From positions 806,001-870,000 of the forward strand of contig CAWEXD010000008.1 of NCBI GenBank assembly GCA_963812945.1: a DNA stretch of 64,000 nt. The letters run 5' to 3'. The translations under genes and the position numbers were made by a program. Source of the DNA: DASRDR01 sp963812945 [NCBI: uncultured Candidatus Rokubacteria bacterium] (lineage in GTDB: Bacteria > Methylomirabilota > Methylomirabilia > Rokubacteriales). Under the pieces are notes generated by a model. It was not told the origin of the DNA. It did not search any database and was given only the letters and a program-made list of their open reading frames with translations. This document shows positions 26,786 through 36,115 of the stretch, piece after piece. Numbering within the stretch: position 1 is the stretch's first letter; each line of letters opens with the position of its first letter.

Positions 26786-28224
26786 GTGAGCGAGCTCCGG
26801 GCCGCCGGCATGGCGAGGGGAAGGGTGAACGTGAAGCAGCTCCCGCGGCCCCCCTCCGACTCGGCCCACACGCGGCCCCGGTGCGCCTGGACCAGCCCTC
26901 GCACCATGGTCAGCCCGACGCCGCTGCCCCCCCGGCCGTGATGGGCCTGCTCGTAGGGATCGAAGATCTTGACCAGGAGATCGGTGGGGATCCCGACGCC
27001 CGTATCGGCCACGCGCACCGCGACCTCGGTCCCTTCGAGCGCGGCGCTGACCGAGACGCGTCCCCCCGGCGGCGTGAAGCGCACCGCGTTCGCGAGCAGG
27101 TTTACCACGATCTGGTGGACCCGCTCGGCGTCGGCCGCGGCCGGCGGCAAGTCGTCGGGTACCTCCACCTCGAGCCGGAGCTGCCCGCGCTCGGCGAGGG
27201 GGCGCACCTCGTCGACGGCCTGGCCGATGACGTCGCCGAGGTCGGTCGGGCGAAGGTCGAGGTGGAGCCGTCCCGCGCGCAGCCGTCCGAGCTCCACGAT
27301 CTGGCCGGCGAGCGCGAGGAGCCGCCGGCTGCTCGACTGGATCGTCTCCGCCAGGCGGAGCTGCTTGGGCGTGAGCGGGCCGAGGGACCCGCTCTGGAGC
27401 AGGTCCGCCGACCACCGGATCGCCGCGAGCGGCGTCCGGAGGTCGTGGGAGATCCCCGTGAAAAACTCGTCCTTGAGGCGGTCGATCTCCCCGAGCCGGA
27501 CGGCCATGCGATTGAAGGCCCCTGTGAGGTCGCGGATCTCGCTCGGTCCGGAGACGGTCAGGGGCTCGGAGAACTCCCGTGCGGCCACCTCTTGCGTGGC
27601 GGTGCGGAGCCGGTGGAGCGGGCGCGCCACCCGGAGCACGGCGAAGGCTCCGAGCCCGAGCCCGATGAGCGTGGCGGCGGCCAGCGCCATGACGCCGAGC
27701 ACCCGGGTGCGCCCCGCCATCGTCTCGAGGGCGGCTTGGCGCCGCCGGAGCTCGGCCCCGGAGCTCCGGTAGAGCCGCTCGAGGGTGTCCTCGAGCTCCA
27801 TCGCCGGATGCGGCTGGCCGGGCGGCAGGGGGAGCCCTTCCTCGACGAGCTGCCGGTATTCCGTGAGCGATGCGCGCGCGGCGGAGAGGAACTCTCGCTC
27901 GGCGGCCGTGCCGAGAAGCACCTCCAGGCGGTCGAGCTCGTCGTCGGCCGCGCGGGCCCGGTCGCGGAAGATCGCGAGGAACGCCGGGTCCTTCAAGATC
28001 GTGTAGCGGCCTTCGATCCGCCGGAGCGCGGCGACGCCCTCGAGGAGGCCCACCTCGAGCCGCACCGACGGGATGCCCGAGTCCACCAGGCTGCGATGCG
28101 CCTCGGTCAGCTGGCGCGTCACGATCAGATTCCAGCCGACGAGCGATCCCACCACGACGAGGAGGCCTCCCACGGCGAAGCCGAGCTGCTGGCCGAGACG
28201 GAGCGACGGCATCGGGATGCGCAT
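26782..28224 (-). CDS. Membrane sensor histidine kinase
   Basis: About 480 residues: TM1 (about 12-32), a helical periplasmic sensor of roughly 140 residues, TM2 (about 172-195), HAMP (RVARPLHRLRTATQEVAAREF), the dimerisation/phosphoacceptor helix FFTGISHDLRTPLAAIRWS with the histidine, and the ATPase domain (NLLANAVRFTPPGG, DTGVGIP, GSGVGLTMV). ATG at 28224 is preferred over GTG at 28227. No response-regulator gene is adjacent, so it is an orphan within this locus. The layout and following lipoprotein resemble GlrK-QseG without GlrR. Confidence 0.9.
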   Translation of the reverse strand: MRIPMPSLRLGQQLGFAVGGLLVVVGSLVGWNLIVTRQLTEAHRSLVDSGIPSVRLEVGLLEGVAALRRIEGRYTILKDPAFLAIFRDRARAADDELDRLEVLLGTAAEREFLSAARASLTEYRQLVEEGLPLPPGQPHPAMELEDTLERLYRSSGAELRRRQAALETMAGRTRVLGVMALAAATLIGLGLGAFAVLRVARPLHRLRTATQEVAAREFSEPLTVSGPSEIRDLTGAFNRMAVRLGEIDRLKDEFFTGISHDLRTPLAAIRWSADLLQSGSLGPLTPKQLRLAETIQSSSRRLLALAGQIVELGRLRAGRLHLDLRPTDLGDVIGQAVDEVRPLAERGQLRLEVEVPDDLPPAAADAERVHQIVVNLLANAVRFTPPGGRVSVSAALEGTEVAVRVADTGVGIPTDLLVKIFDPYEQAHHGRGGSGVGLTMVRGLVQAHRGRVWAESEGGRGSCFTFTLPLAMPAARSSLT

Positions 28225-28330
28225 CACGAATCCCTGTCCCGCCAGTGACGGCCCCAGTCACGGCCAAGAGGGAGTCGCTCACCCCGCCCGAGCCGGGCCG
28301 ACCTTGCGGCGCGACGAGCGGAGGGGGAGG

Positions 28331-29092
28331 TCAGATGCAGCGGCCTCCGTCGACCTCGACGCACGCGCCCGTGATCATCGCGGCGGCGTCGGATGCCAGG
28401 AAGAGCGCGGTCCGCGCCACGTCCTCCGGCGCGTTCAAGCGGCCGAGGGGGATCGTCGGCAGGTACTTCCGGAGGAGCTCGTCGTCCATCTGTTCCTTGC
28501 CGGAGAAGCGCGGGAGCATCGGCGTCTCGGTGGCCACCGGGGCGATCGCCACGACCCGGATCCCGAACGGCGCGAGCTCGAGGGCGAGGCTCTTCGCCAG
28601 GACGACGGCCGCGCCCTTCGAGGCCGAGTAGGATTGCACGCCCGGCCGCGGCCGGATGGCGGACGTCGAGGCGGTGACCAGGATCACGCCGGCCCGCTGC
28701 CGCTTCATCACCGGCGCGGCGTGCTTGGCGCCGAGGAAGACGCCCCTGACGTTGACCGCCATGATGCGATCGAAGACCGCCTCGTCGACGTCCTCCACCG
28801 GCGTCGGGGCCTGGGGGACCCCGGCGTTCGCGTAGAAGACGTCGAGCCGACCCCAGCGCGCCACCGTCGCGGCGACGGCGGCCTCGTTGTCCGCGCCGCG
28901 GCTCACGTCGGCGCACAGAGCGAGCGCCTGGCCTCCCGCGCGCTCGATCGCCTCGGCGGTGGTCTTCGCCGCGTCCTCGCGGAGGTCGACCACGGCCACG
29001 CGGCCGCCCTCCTGGGCGAAGAGCAGCGCCGCGGCTCGGCCGATGCCCGATCCCGCGCCCGTGACCAGCGCGACCTTGCCCTGAAGCTGCAT
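28331..29092 (-). CDS. Short-chain dehydrogenase/reductase
   Basis: 253-residue classical [19 protein letters not shown] is the dinucleotide-binding motif, followed by an aspartate at the end of strand 2 (VVDLRED), suggesting NAD(H). NAGVPQ, the catalytic Ser in VTASTSAIR, and YSASK complete the active site. It ends with the typical [14 protein letters not shown]. The ATG at 29090-29092 starts the family sequence. No operon partners on this strand within 100 bp; substrate unknown. Confidence 0.9.
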   Translation of the reverse strand: MQLQGKVALVTGAGSGIGRAAALLFAQEGGRVAVVDLREDAAKTTAEAIERAGGQALALCADVSRGADNEAAVAATVARWGRLDVFYANAGVPQAPTPVEDVDEAVFDRIMAVNVRGVFLGAKHAAPVMKRQRAGVILVTASTSAIRPRPGVQSYSASKGAAVVLAKSLALELAPFGIRVVAIAPVATETPMLPRFSGKEQMDDELLRKYLPTIPLGRLNAPEDVARTALFLASDAAAMITGACVEVDGGRCI

Positions 29093-29327
29093 CCGGCCCC
29101 CTCCGGTGACGGCCCGGATGATCGGTCCGAGTCCGCCGACTCCTAGGCAGCGTAGTGCACGCGGCCCGCGCCGGCAAGGCCGCGATGCGTTCCGGGGCCA
29201 CGCGGGGGCGCGGCAGGACGCCCGCGGCGGTTGCCCGCTTGCCGTGGGTACCCTATCCTGCCTGAGGACCACCGCTCCGACCGAGCCGCCCCCCGGGGTG
29301 GCGCATCGCTCTTCAAGGAGGCTCCGC

Positions 29328-30800
29328 TTGCGCACGACCGTCAGGGGTATCCTGCGCGCGACGAGCGCGCCGCTCGCGCTGGCCGCCCTCGTGGGCGGCC
29401 TCGCCACGCCGGCGGGCGCGGTTCTGGCCCGCCTCACCGACGACGCCCACACGTCCGCGTCCGCGCCGACGATGAACTTCGGGGCCGCGCCCACGCTCCT
29501 GGTCCAGGGGCCCACCCCCGCCATGGTCCGCGCCTACCTGCGCTTCGACCTGACGACCTTGCCGTCCGGGACCCGGGGCGCCGACGTCGCGCGCGCCGTG
29601 CTCAGGCTGTGGGTCTCGCGGGTGACGCGGGGCGGGATGTTCGACGTCTACTCCGTGCGCGGCGGGTGGAGCGAGGAGGCGCTCACGGCGGCGAACGCCC
29701 CGGGCCAGGGGCGGGACCAGCTCATCGGCATTCCGGTCACGGCGCGTGACCGGAACCGATTCGTCGTCGTCGACCTGACGGAGCTCGTTCAGGAGTGGCT
29801 CGATCGAACGCTGGAGAACAACGGCCTCGTGCTGGCCCCGAACGCCGCCGGCGTGGCCGTCGAGTTCGACGCCAAGGAGAACGCCGCGACGAGCCACGAG
29901 CCGGAGCTGGAGATCACTCTCCGCGGGTCCGGCGCCGCCGGGTCGCCCGGTTCTCCGGGGCCCGCTGGCCCGCCCGGTCCCGAAGGCGCGCGCGGCGCGG
30001 CCGGGCCTCCGGGACCAGTGGGCCCGGCGGGGCTTCCGGGCCCGCCAGGCCCTGCCGGCCCGCCGGGGCCTCCGGGCGCTCGAGGTCTTGAAGGCCTGGC
30101 AGGGCCAGCCGGTCCCGGGGGTCCCTCGGGGCCAGGCGGCGCGCCGGCGGAGGCCGCCGTCGCGGCGGTGGCCGGGAGCCAGATGTCGGGGCCGATCGGG
30201 GGGCTCCGGGAGTACCGTTCGACGGGGACGTGGACGGCGCCCGCCGGTGTGACGCGCGTGCTGCTGGAGGCCTGGGGAGCGGGGGGGGCCGGCGGCCCGG
30301 GGGCTGTTGGCTCCGGGAGCGGTGGAGGCGGTGGCGGCGCCGCCGCGTACCGGCGTGGCGTCGTGGCAGTCGTGCCGGGGACGACGTACGAGCTCGTCGT
30401 CGGCGACGGCGGCCAGCCCGATCCGAGCGGCGGCGGCGACGGGCGCGACACGCAGCTCCGCGAGGTCAGCACGGGCACCGTGCTGTTCTCGGTCCGGCCC
30501 GGTCAGGGCGGTCGTGCGGCGCGCCCGGACGCCCCGCCCGGGGCCGGGGGCTCCGGGGGCCGCGCCGAGGCGACCGCGGGGGTCGCCCGCGACGGGAGCG
30601 GGGGTACCGCCGGAGAAGCCTGCCGGCCGGCGCCCTTGTCACCCTCGACGTGTCTCGGTCCCGGCCGCGGGGGCACCGGTGGCGCCGCCGCGCGCGGGAG
30701 CGTGGAGCCGCCGGCTGGCGCCGGGTCGGGTGGATCCGGGGGCGCTGCCGGGCGCCCGGGCCTGTCCGGTGGCCCCGGCTACGTCATCCTGATGTGGTGA
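29328..30800 (+). CDS. Secreted DNRLRE/collagen-like/glycine-rich protein
   Basis: 490 residues from a TTG start with an AAGGAG site seven bases upstream. A signal peptide (ends TPAGA) is followed by a DNRLRE/CBM96-like beta domain (about 30-200: [43 protein letters not shown]). Next is a run of roughly 22 Gly-X-Y triplets ([14 protein letters not shown]...), then a glycine-rich module ([33 protein letters not shown]) like those of phage-tail or surface proteins, ending [10 protein letters not shown]. Likely a surface filament or adhesin with a collagen-like stalk. Proline hydroxylation is not expected in bacteria. Confidence 0.85.
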   Translation: MRTTVRGILRATSAPLALAALVGGLATPAGAVLARLTDDAHTSASAPTMNFGAAPTLLVQGPTPAMVRAYLRFDLTTLPSGTRGADVARAVLRLWVSRVTRGGMFDVYSVRGGWSEEALTAANAPGQGRDQLIGIPVTARDRNRFVVVDLTELVQEWLDRTLENNGLVLAPNAAGVAVEFDAKENAATSHEPELEITLRGSGAAGSPGSPGPAGPPGPEGARGAAGPPGPVGPAGLPGPPGPAGPPGPPGARGLEGLAGPAGPGGPSGPGGAPAEAAVAAVAGSQMSGPIGGLREYRSTGTWTAPAGVTRVLLEAWGAGGAGGPGAVGSGSGGGGGGAAAYRRGVVAVVPGTTYELVVGDGGQPDPSGGGDGRDTQLREVSTGTVLFSVRPGQGGRAARPDAPPGAGGSGGRAEATAGVARDGSGGTAGEACRPAPLSPSTCLGPGRGGTGGAAARGSVEPPAGAGSGGSGGAAGRPGLSGGPGYVILMW

Positions 30801-30834
30801 AGGCCGCCGGGCGGGCGGCGTGGGAGGCGCGTCG

Positions 30835-32463
30835 ATGCAGGGTCTGATGATGGACTTTCCGCTCACGCTCACGCACTTCTTCGAGCGCACGCGCCGGCTG
30901 TTCGCGCGAAAGCGCCTGGCGACGCGGATCCCCGGCGCCCCGCTGTTCGAGTACACGTACGCGGCGTTCGCGGAGCGGGTGGAGCGGCTGGCGGGTGGTC
31001 TCGGGGCGCTCGGCGTCGGCCGCGGGGACCGTGTGGGGACGTTCGCGTGGAACTCGCACCGGCATCTGGAGCTCTACTGGGCGGCGCCGCTCTCCGGCGC
31101 CGTGCTCCACACGGTCAACATCCGCCTGGCGCCGGCCGATCTCGCGTACATCATCAACCACGCCGGGGACACGGTCCTCTTCGTGGACGCGAGCCTCTGG
31201 CCCATGCTCGCGCCGATCCGGCGCGAGCTCAGGACGGTGCGGCGGATCGTGGTCATGCCCGATGGGCCGCTGCCAGAGGAAGCCGGGCTCGTCGAGTACG
31301 AGAGGCTCCTGGCCGAGTCGACGCCGGTCGGCACGTGGCCGCAGCTCGGCGAGAACGACGCGGCGGGGATGTGCTACACCTCTGGCACCACCGGGCACCC
31401 GAAGGGCGTGGTCTACAGTCACCGCGCGATCTTCCTCCACTCGATGGCCATCGCGATGGTCGACACCCTGGGGATCAGCGAGCGCGACGTGATCCTCCAC
31501 GTGGTGCCGATGTTCCACGCCAACGCCTGGTGCGTTCCTTTCGCCGGCGTCATGGCCGGCGCGACCCAGATCTTCGCCGGGCCGCATCCCCAGCCCCGAG
31601 ACATCGCCGAGCTGGTCCAGCGGGAGCGCGTGACGTTCGTGGGGGCGGTGCCCACCGTGTGGATCGCCGTCAAGGAGCTGGTGGAGAAGGAGACGTTCGA
31701 TCTCTCGTCGGTGCGCTGCATCCCGATCGGCGGCTCGGCGGCGCCGCGGGCGCTCATCGAGCACTTCGAGAAGAAGCTGGGCGTGAGCATGGCCCACGCC
31801 TGGGGCATGACCGAGACGTCGCCGCTCGGGACGGTGTCGCGCCTCAAGTCGTACATGGAGGGGCAGCCCGACGCCGAGCGCTACGCGATCCGCGCCAAGC
31901 AGGGGTACGCGGTGGCCGGGGTCGATCTCCGGGCGGTGGACGAGGCGGGATGCGAGGTGCCCTGGGATGGCCGGACGGCGGGCGAGCTCCAGGTGCGCGG
32001 GCCCTGGGTCGTGCGCGCGTACCACGACAACCCCGAGGCCGCCGTGCAGTTCACGGAGGACGGGTGGTTCCGGACCGGTGACGTCGTGACGATCGACGCC
32101 GAGGGTTACATCCAGATCACCGACCGGACCAAGGACCTCATCAAGTCCGGCGGTGAGTGGATCTCGAGCGTGGACCTGGAGAGCCTGATCATGGCGCACG
32201 CGAAGGTCCTGGAGGCGGCGGTGATCGCGGTGCCCCATCCCCAGTGGGTCGAGCGCCCGCTCGCCTGCGTCGTGCCGAAGCCCGCGGAGGTCGGCCGGGT
32301 CGCCGCCGAGGAGATCCTCGAGTTCCTCCGGCCGCAGGTCGCGCGCTGGTGGCTGCCCGACGGCGTCGTCTTCCTCGACGCCATTCCCAAGACCAGCGTG
32401 GGGAAGTTCGACAAGAAGGTGCTGCGCGAGCGCTTCCGCGACTGGCGGAAGCCGGCCGACTAG
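30835..32463 (+). CDS. Acyl-CoA synthetase (fatty-acid/medium-chain acyl-CoA ligase, AMP-forming)
   Basis: 542-residue ANL-superfamily ligase. YTSGTTGHPKGVVYSH is the phosphate-binding loop, WGMTETSPLG and ELQVRGPWVVRAYH are adenylate motifs, GWFRTGDVVTIDAEGYIQITDRTKDLIKSGGEWIS the hinge region, and the catalytic lysine is in PKTSVGKFDKK. The protein resembles AlkK/medium-chain ligases. ATG at 30835 is chosen over GTG at 30820 because GGAGG lies eight bases ahead. It begins 34 bp after the collagen-like gene ends. Confidence 0.92.
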   Translation: MQGLMMDFPLTLTHFFERTRRLFARKRLATRIPGAPLFEYTYAAFAERVERLAGGLGALGVGRGDRVGTFAWNSHRHLELYWAAPLSGAVLHTVNIRLAPADLAYIINHAGDTVLFVDASLWPMLAPIRRELRTVRRIVVMPDGPLPEEAGLVEYERLLAESTPVGTWPQLGENDAAGMCYTSGTTGHPKGVVYSHRAIFLHSMAIAMVDTLGISERDVILHVVPMFHANAWCVPFAGVMAGATQIFAGPHPQPRDIAELVQRERVTFVGAVPTVWIAVKELVEKETFDLSSVRCIPIGGSAAPRALIEHFEKKLGVSMAHAWGMTETSPLGTVSRLKSYMEGQPDAERYAIRAKQGYAVAGVDLRAVDEAGCEVPWDGRTAGELQVRGPWVVRAYHDNPEAAVQFTEDGWFRTGDVVTIDAEGYIQITDRTKDLIKSGGEWISSVDLESLIMAHAKVLEAAVIAVPHPQWVERPLACVVPKPAEVGRVAAEEILEFLRPQVARWWLPDGVVFLDAIPKTSVGKFDKKVLRERFRDWRKPAD

Positions 32464-32524
32464 CCGTCCGCGGGGGCGTTCCGCGCGCGAAAGTACGCCG
32501 GGCATCGTCCGACGCCGCCGTATC

Positions 32525-33187
32525 ATGAGACGGCAGCGAGCCACTGGGGGAGGAGGCGGCGTGGGCGAGCGGCTCTGGGCGTCGTACGTGATCGTGTTCG
32601 TCGCGAGCGGCTGCACGCTCGTCCTCGAGCTGGTTGCCGGCCGCGTGCTCGCCCCGTTCGTCGGCGTGTCGATTCACACCTGGACCAGCATCATCGGCGT
32701 CGTGCTGGCCGGCATTTCCCTCGGGAACTACCTGGGCGGCACCCTGGCGGACCGGGGGGGATCCGGGCGGACGCTCGGGGTGCTCCTGGCCGCCGGAGGG
32801 CTCGCCAGCCTCGCGGTGCTGCCGCTGGCGAGCGGGCTCGGCGGGCTCGCGCCGCGAAGCTATCCGCTCGTCCTCAGGATCGTGCTGCTCACGACCCTGC
32901 TCTTCTTCCTGCCGAGTCTTCTCCTCGGGATGGTCCCGCCGGTCGTCGTCAAGCTCGCCCTCGGGGATCTCGGCCGGACCGGCAACGTCGTGGGCCGGGT
33001 CTACGCCGCGTCGACGGTCGGCAGCCTCGTCGGCACCTTTCTGACGGGCTTCGTCCTGATCGCCCACGTCGGGACGCGGGCGGTGGTCCTCTCGGTGGGG
33101 CTGACGCTGGTCGCCCTGGGCGGGCTCGCGGTGGCGCTGACCCGGGAGACCCGCCGCCAGGCGGCCGGCGCGTGCGAGGGGGCCTGA
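32525..33187 (+). CDS. Truncated spermidine-synthase-like membrane protein (MFS-like half only)
   Basis: 220 residues forming six or so transmembrane helices. It closely parallels the first about 200 residues of the protein encoded at 34448-35983: shared TLVLE-AAGR-LAP, HTWTSIIGVVLAGISLGNYLGG, LLG-MVPPVVVKL, VYAASTVGSLVGTFLTGF. The soluble aminopropyltransferase-like half is absent; the frame ends soon after the last helix. It could be a functional membrane-only paralogue or the remnant of a duplication. It is followed 1 bp later by the nitronate monooxygenase gene. Confidence 0.8.
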   Translation: MRRQRATGGGGGVGERLWASYVIVFVASGCTLVLELVAGRVLAPFVGVSIHTWTSIIGVVLAGISLGNYLGGTLADRGGSGRTLGVLLAAGGLASLAVLPLASGLGGLAPRSYPLVLRIVLLTTLLFFLPSLLLGMVPPVVVKLALGDLGRTGNVVGRVYAASTVGSLVGTFLTGFVLIAHVGTRAVVLSVGLTLVALGGLAVALTRETRRQAAGACEGA

Positions 33188-33188
33188 C

Positions 33189-34313
33189 ATGCGTGACGTC
33201 CTGCGCACCGCGCTCTGCGACCTGCTCGGAATCGAGTACCCGGTCCTGCAGTCGGGGATGGGAACCGTGGCCGGGCCGGACCTGGTCGCCGAGGTGTCGC
33301 GTGCCGGCGGTCTGGGTATCCTGGCGGGGCTCAACGTCCCGCCGGACGACCTGCGGAGCCGCATCCGGCACGTGCGGGGGCTCACGGACCGGCCGTTCGG
33401 CGTGAACCTGTGGCTCCACACAGAGCTCCGGCCGCCCGTCGACCCCGCGACGATCTCCGACGAGCGGCTCGCCGCCGTCCATGCCGTCCTGAACCGGTTC
33501 CGCGCCCGGCTGGGGCTTCCGCCGTCAGCCAAGCGCCCGGCGGCCGTGCCCGACATCATCGCGCCGCAGATCGAGGTCATCCTGGAGGAGCGTCCGGCCG
33601 TCTTCAGCATCGGCCTCGGGGACCCGGGCCCGGATCTGGTCGCCCGCTGTCGCGAGCGGGGGATCAAGGTCGTCGCGATGGTCGCCACGGTGGACGACGC
33701 GCGGGCGGTGGCGGCGTCGGGTGTCGACGTGGTCGTCGCCCAGGGCGGCGAGGCCGGGGGCCACCGCTCGACCTGGGTGAAGCGGCCGTCGCCGACCGCC
33801 GCCAACGTGGGCGCGATGGCCCTGATCCCCCAGGTCGTCGACGCGGTCACCGTGCCGGTCGTTGCCGCCGGCGGGATCGCCGACGGGCGTGGGCTGGTCG
33901 CGGCGCTGGCCCTCGGGGCGACGGGCATCTTGCTCGGCACCCGGTTCGTCGCGACGCGGGAGTCGATGGCCCCCGAGTTCTGGAAGAAGGCGCTCCTCGA
34001 GCGGGATGGCGACGACACGACGATGACGGACGCGATCTCGGGGCTCTGGCTCCGCGCCCTCCGCAACACGTACATCGAGGAGTATCAGGCGGCGAGCGCG
34101 CCCGTGCTCCCGCCGCTGCTCCAGACGCGCGCCGTGTCGGACATCATCGAGGAGGCCGGTCGCCGGGCGGACGGCGAGTACTTCCCGATGCTGTCGGGGC
34201 AGGGGGTCGGCCTCGTGCGCGACCTGCCGGGAGCGGGCGAGGTGGTGGAGACGATCGTCCGCGAGGCCCGTGTCGTCCTCACCACCCTCCCCCGCCGAGT
34301 CCGCCTCTCGTGA
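33189..34313 (+). CDS. Nitronate monooxygenase (2-nitropropane dioxygenase family)
   Basis: 374-residue FMN TIM-barrel protein. The N-terminal PVLQSGMGTVAGPDLVAEVSRAGGLGIL, AQGGEAGGHRS (the phosphate/catalytic-His region with GGHR), VVAAGGIADGRGLVAALALGATGILLGTRF (FMN phosphate binding) and the C-terminal tail define the family. Enzymes oxidise propionate-3-nitronate or alkyl nitronates; some members are enoyl reductases instead. It sits between two spermidine-synthase-like paralogues, 1 bp after the shorter one. Confidence 0.92.
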   Translation: MRDVLRTALCDLLGIEYPVLQSGMGTVAGPDLVAEVSRAGGLGILAGLNVPPDDLRSRIRHVRGLTDRPFGVNLWLHTELRPPVDPATISDERLAAVHAVLNRFRARLGLPPSAKRPAAVPDIIAPQIEVILEERPAVFSIGLGDPGPDLVARCRERGIKVVAMVATVDDARAVAASGVDVVVAQGGEAGGHRSTWVKRPSPTAANVGAMALIPQVVDAVTVPVVAAGGIADGRGLVAALALGATGILLGTRFVATRESMAPEFWKKALLERDGDDTTMTDAISGLWLRALRNTYIEEYQAASAPVLPPLLQTRAVSDIIEEAGRRADGEYFPMLSGQGVGLVRDLPGAGEVVETIVREARVVLTTLPRRVRLS

Positions 34314-34385
34314 CTGGGGTGCTCGCGGACCCGCGACGCGCCACCAGGCGGGGGTCGTGCACGAGCGTGGGCAGGGCCGCGGCGG

Positions 34386-34450
34386 CGAGGATAGGCGCCC
34401 CTCCCCCCAGCAGGGGGGGGAGGGGACGGGGGTAGGGGGGTTCTCGAATG
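34386..34450 (+). repeat. G-rich palindromic leader repeat, copy B
   Basis: Starts CGAGGATAGGC, has the CCCCTCCCCCCAG / GGGGGGGGAGGGG hairpin, then ACGGGGGTAGGGGGG, and ends at GAATG, where the ATG begins the 34448 gene. By eye, about nine of every ten bases match copy A at 2586-2650, which precedes the unrelated glgP in the same orientation. It fills the end of the 134-bp gap after the nitronate monooxygenase. Confidence 0.75.
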
Positions 34451-35983
34451 ACCCTCTGGGTGGGCTACGTCGTCGTCTTCGTCGCCAGCGCGTGCACCCT
34501 AGTCCTCGAGATCGCGGCCGGGCGGCTCCTCGCGCCGTACATCGGCGCCTCGCTCTACACGTGGACCAGTGTCATCGGCGTGGTGCTGGCGGGGATCTCG
34601 CTCGGCAACTACCTGGGCGGCGTCGTCGCGGACCGGGCGGGCTCGCGGCGGACTCTCGGGCTGGTCCTGGCCGCGGGCGGGCTGGCGAGCCTGGCCCTCC
34701 TGCCGTTCACGACGACCGATCTGATCGGTCTCGTGCCGCGCGGCTTGCCGCCAGTGGTCCGGATCGTCCTCCTCACCGGGCTCCTGTTCTTCGTCCCCAG
34801 CGCGGTACTGGGGATGGTATCCCCCGTCGTCGTGAAGCTGACGCTCGCCGACCTCAGGCGGGCCGGCCAGGTCATCGGCCGCATCTACGCGTGGTCGACG
34901 CTCGGCAGCATCGCTGGGACGTTCCTGACCGGCTTCGCGCTCATTCCCTGGATCGGCACGAAGTCCGTCATCTTCGGCGTGGGTGTGATCCTGATCGCCC
35001 TCGCGGCGGCGACCGGCGAGTTCTTCCGCCGAGCCGGCCTGCCACGGGCCGTCGACGCCGTGTTCGCGCTCCTCCTGATCCTCGCCCTGGCGCAGATCCA
35101 CCTGCACGGGGCCCTCCGCCAGTTCTGCTACCGGGAGACGAGCTACTACTGCATCCGCGTCACCAGCGAGCGCGTGTCCGACGGCCACGTGTTCCGGGTC
35201 ATGTCACTCGATCGCCTCGTCCACAGCTACAATTCGCTCGACGAGCCGACGCGGCTGCACTACGGCTACCAGCGGACCTATGCCGAGCTGACGGCGTATG
35301 CCGCGCAGCGGTCCCCGAAGCTCCGTGCCCTCTTCGTCGGCGGCGGCGGCTACACGCTGCCGCGGTACATGGAGGTGATCTACCCCGACGCCGAGCTCGA
35401 GGTGGCCGAGATCGACCCCGGGGTCACCCAGGCGGCGGTCGAGCTGATGGGCTTGAGCCCGCGCACGCGGGTGATCTCCTACAACACCGACGCCCGCGAG
35501 GTCGTCGAGGCCAAGCAGGGCTCGCCGCCCTACGACCTCATCTTCGGGGACGCGTTCAACGACTTTCAGATCCCGTACCATCTCACCACCCGGGAGTTTG
35601 CCGAGAAGATCCGCAACCTGCTGAAGCCCGACGGCCTCTACCTGGCGCTCGTGATCGACCGCATGCGCGGGGGCCGGTTCATGGCCTCCCTGGTCAGGAC
35701 CCTGAAGGAAGCGTTCCCCCACGTCTACGTGCTCGCAGACGTCGCCCGGACGATGGCGCCCCGGGCGCAGACCTACGTCGTGGCGGCGAGCGCGACCCCG
35801 CTCGATCTCGAGCGGCTCCGGACGATCCGCGGGCAGGGGCCGGACGGGGAAGCCGCGGTGCGGATCATGCCCCAGGACGCGATGGAGGACTGGCTGCGAG
35901 GGTCGGATTCGGTCGTGCTGACGGACGATTACGCGCCGGCGGACAACCTGATGGCGCCAATCTTCCTCGAGCGGGACCTCTAG
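34448..35983 (+). CDS. Fused MFS/spermidine synthase-like protein
   Basis: 511 residues. The N-terminal 210 form about six to seven membrane helices. The C-terminal half is a spermidine-synthase-like Rossmann domain: LFVGGGGYTLPRYMEVIYP, ELEVAEIDPGVTQAAVELMGL (acidic ribose contact), ISYNTDAREVVEAK and YDLIFGDAFNDFQIPYHL, where D-A-F replaces the usual DSTDP polyamine gate. Widespread but uncharacterised; polyamine synthesis is not assured because the putrescine-binding motif is altered. Its start codon lies in the repeated G-rich leader. Confidence 0.88.
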   Translation: MTLWVGYVVVFVASACTLVLEIAAGRLLAPYIGASLYTWTSVIGVVLAGISLGNYLGGVVADRAGSRRTLGLVLAAGGLASLALLPFTTTDLIGLVPRGLPPVVRIVLLTGLLFFVPSAVLGMVSPVVVKLTLADLRRAGQVIGRIYAWSTLGSIAGTFLTGFALIPWIGTKSVIFGVGVILIALAAATGEFFRRAGLPRAVDAVFALLLILALAQIHLHGALRQFCYRETSYYCIRVTSERVSDGHVFRVMSLDRLVHSYNSLDEPTRLHYGYQRTYAELTAYAAQRSPKLRALFVGGGGYTLPRYMEVIYPDAELEVAEIDPGVTQAAVELMGLSPRTRVISYNTDAREVVEAKQGSPPYDLIFGDAFNDFQIPYHLTTREFAEKIRNLLKPDGLYLALVIDRMRGGRFMASLVRTLKEAFPHVYVLADVARTMAPRAQTYVVAASATPLDLERLRTIRGQGPDGEAAVRIMPQDAMEDWLRGSDSVVLTDDYAPADNLMAPIFLERDL

Positions 35984-36115
35984 CGCGCACGCCGCCTCCG
36001 CGGCCGGGCTCCGTTGCGCGACATGGTAGCCTGGGAAGCGCCGGGGCCGCCGCGCCGGCGCGGGGGCCCATAGACCACGGCGGCGGTCGCCTCCCGGCAC
36101 CGCCGCGGAGGCCGC

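Noticed and set aside
29106-29327. Upstream in-frame extension of the collagen-like protein
   Set aside because: The added sequence is Arg/Pro-rich with no signal peptide, whereas TTG at 29328 follows AAGGAG and starts a clear signal peptide.
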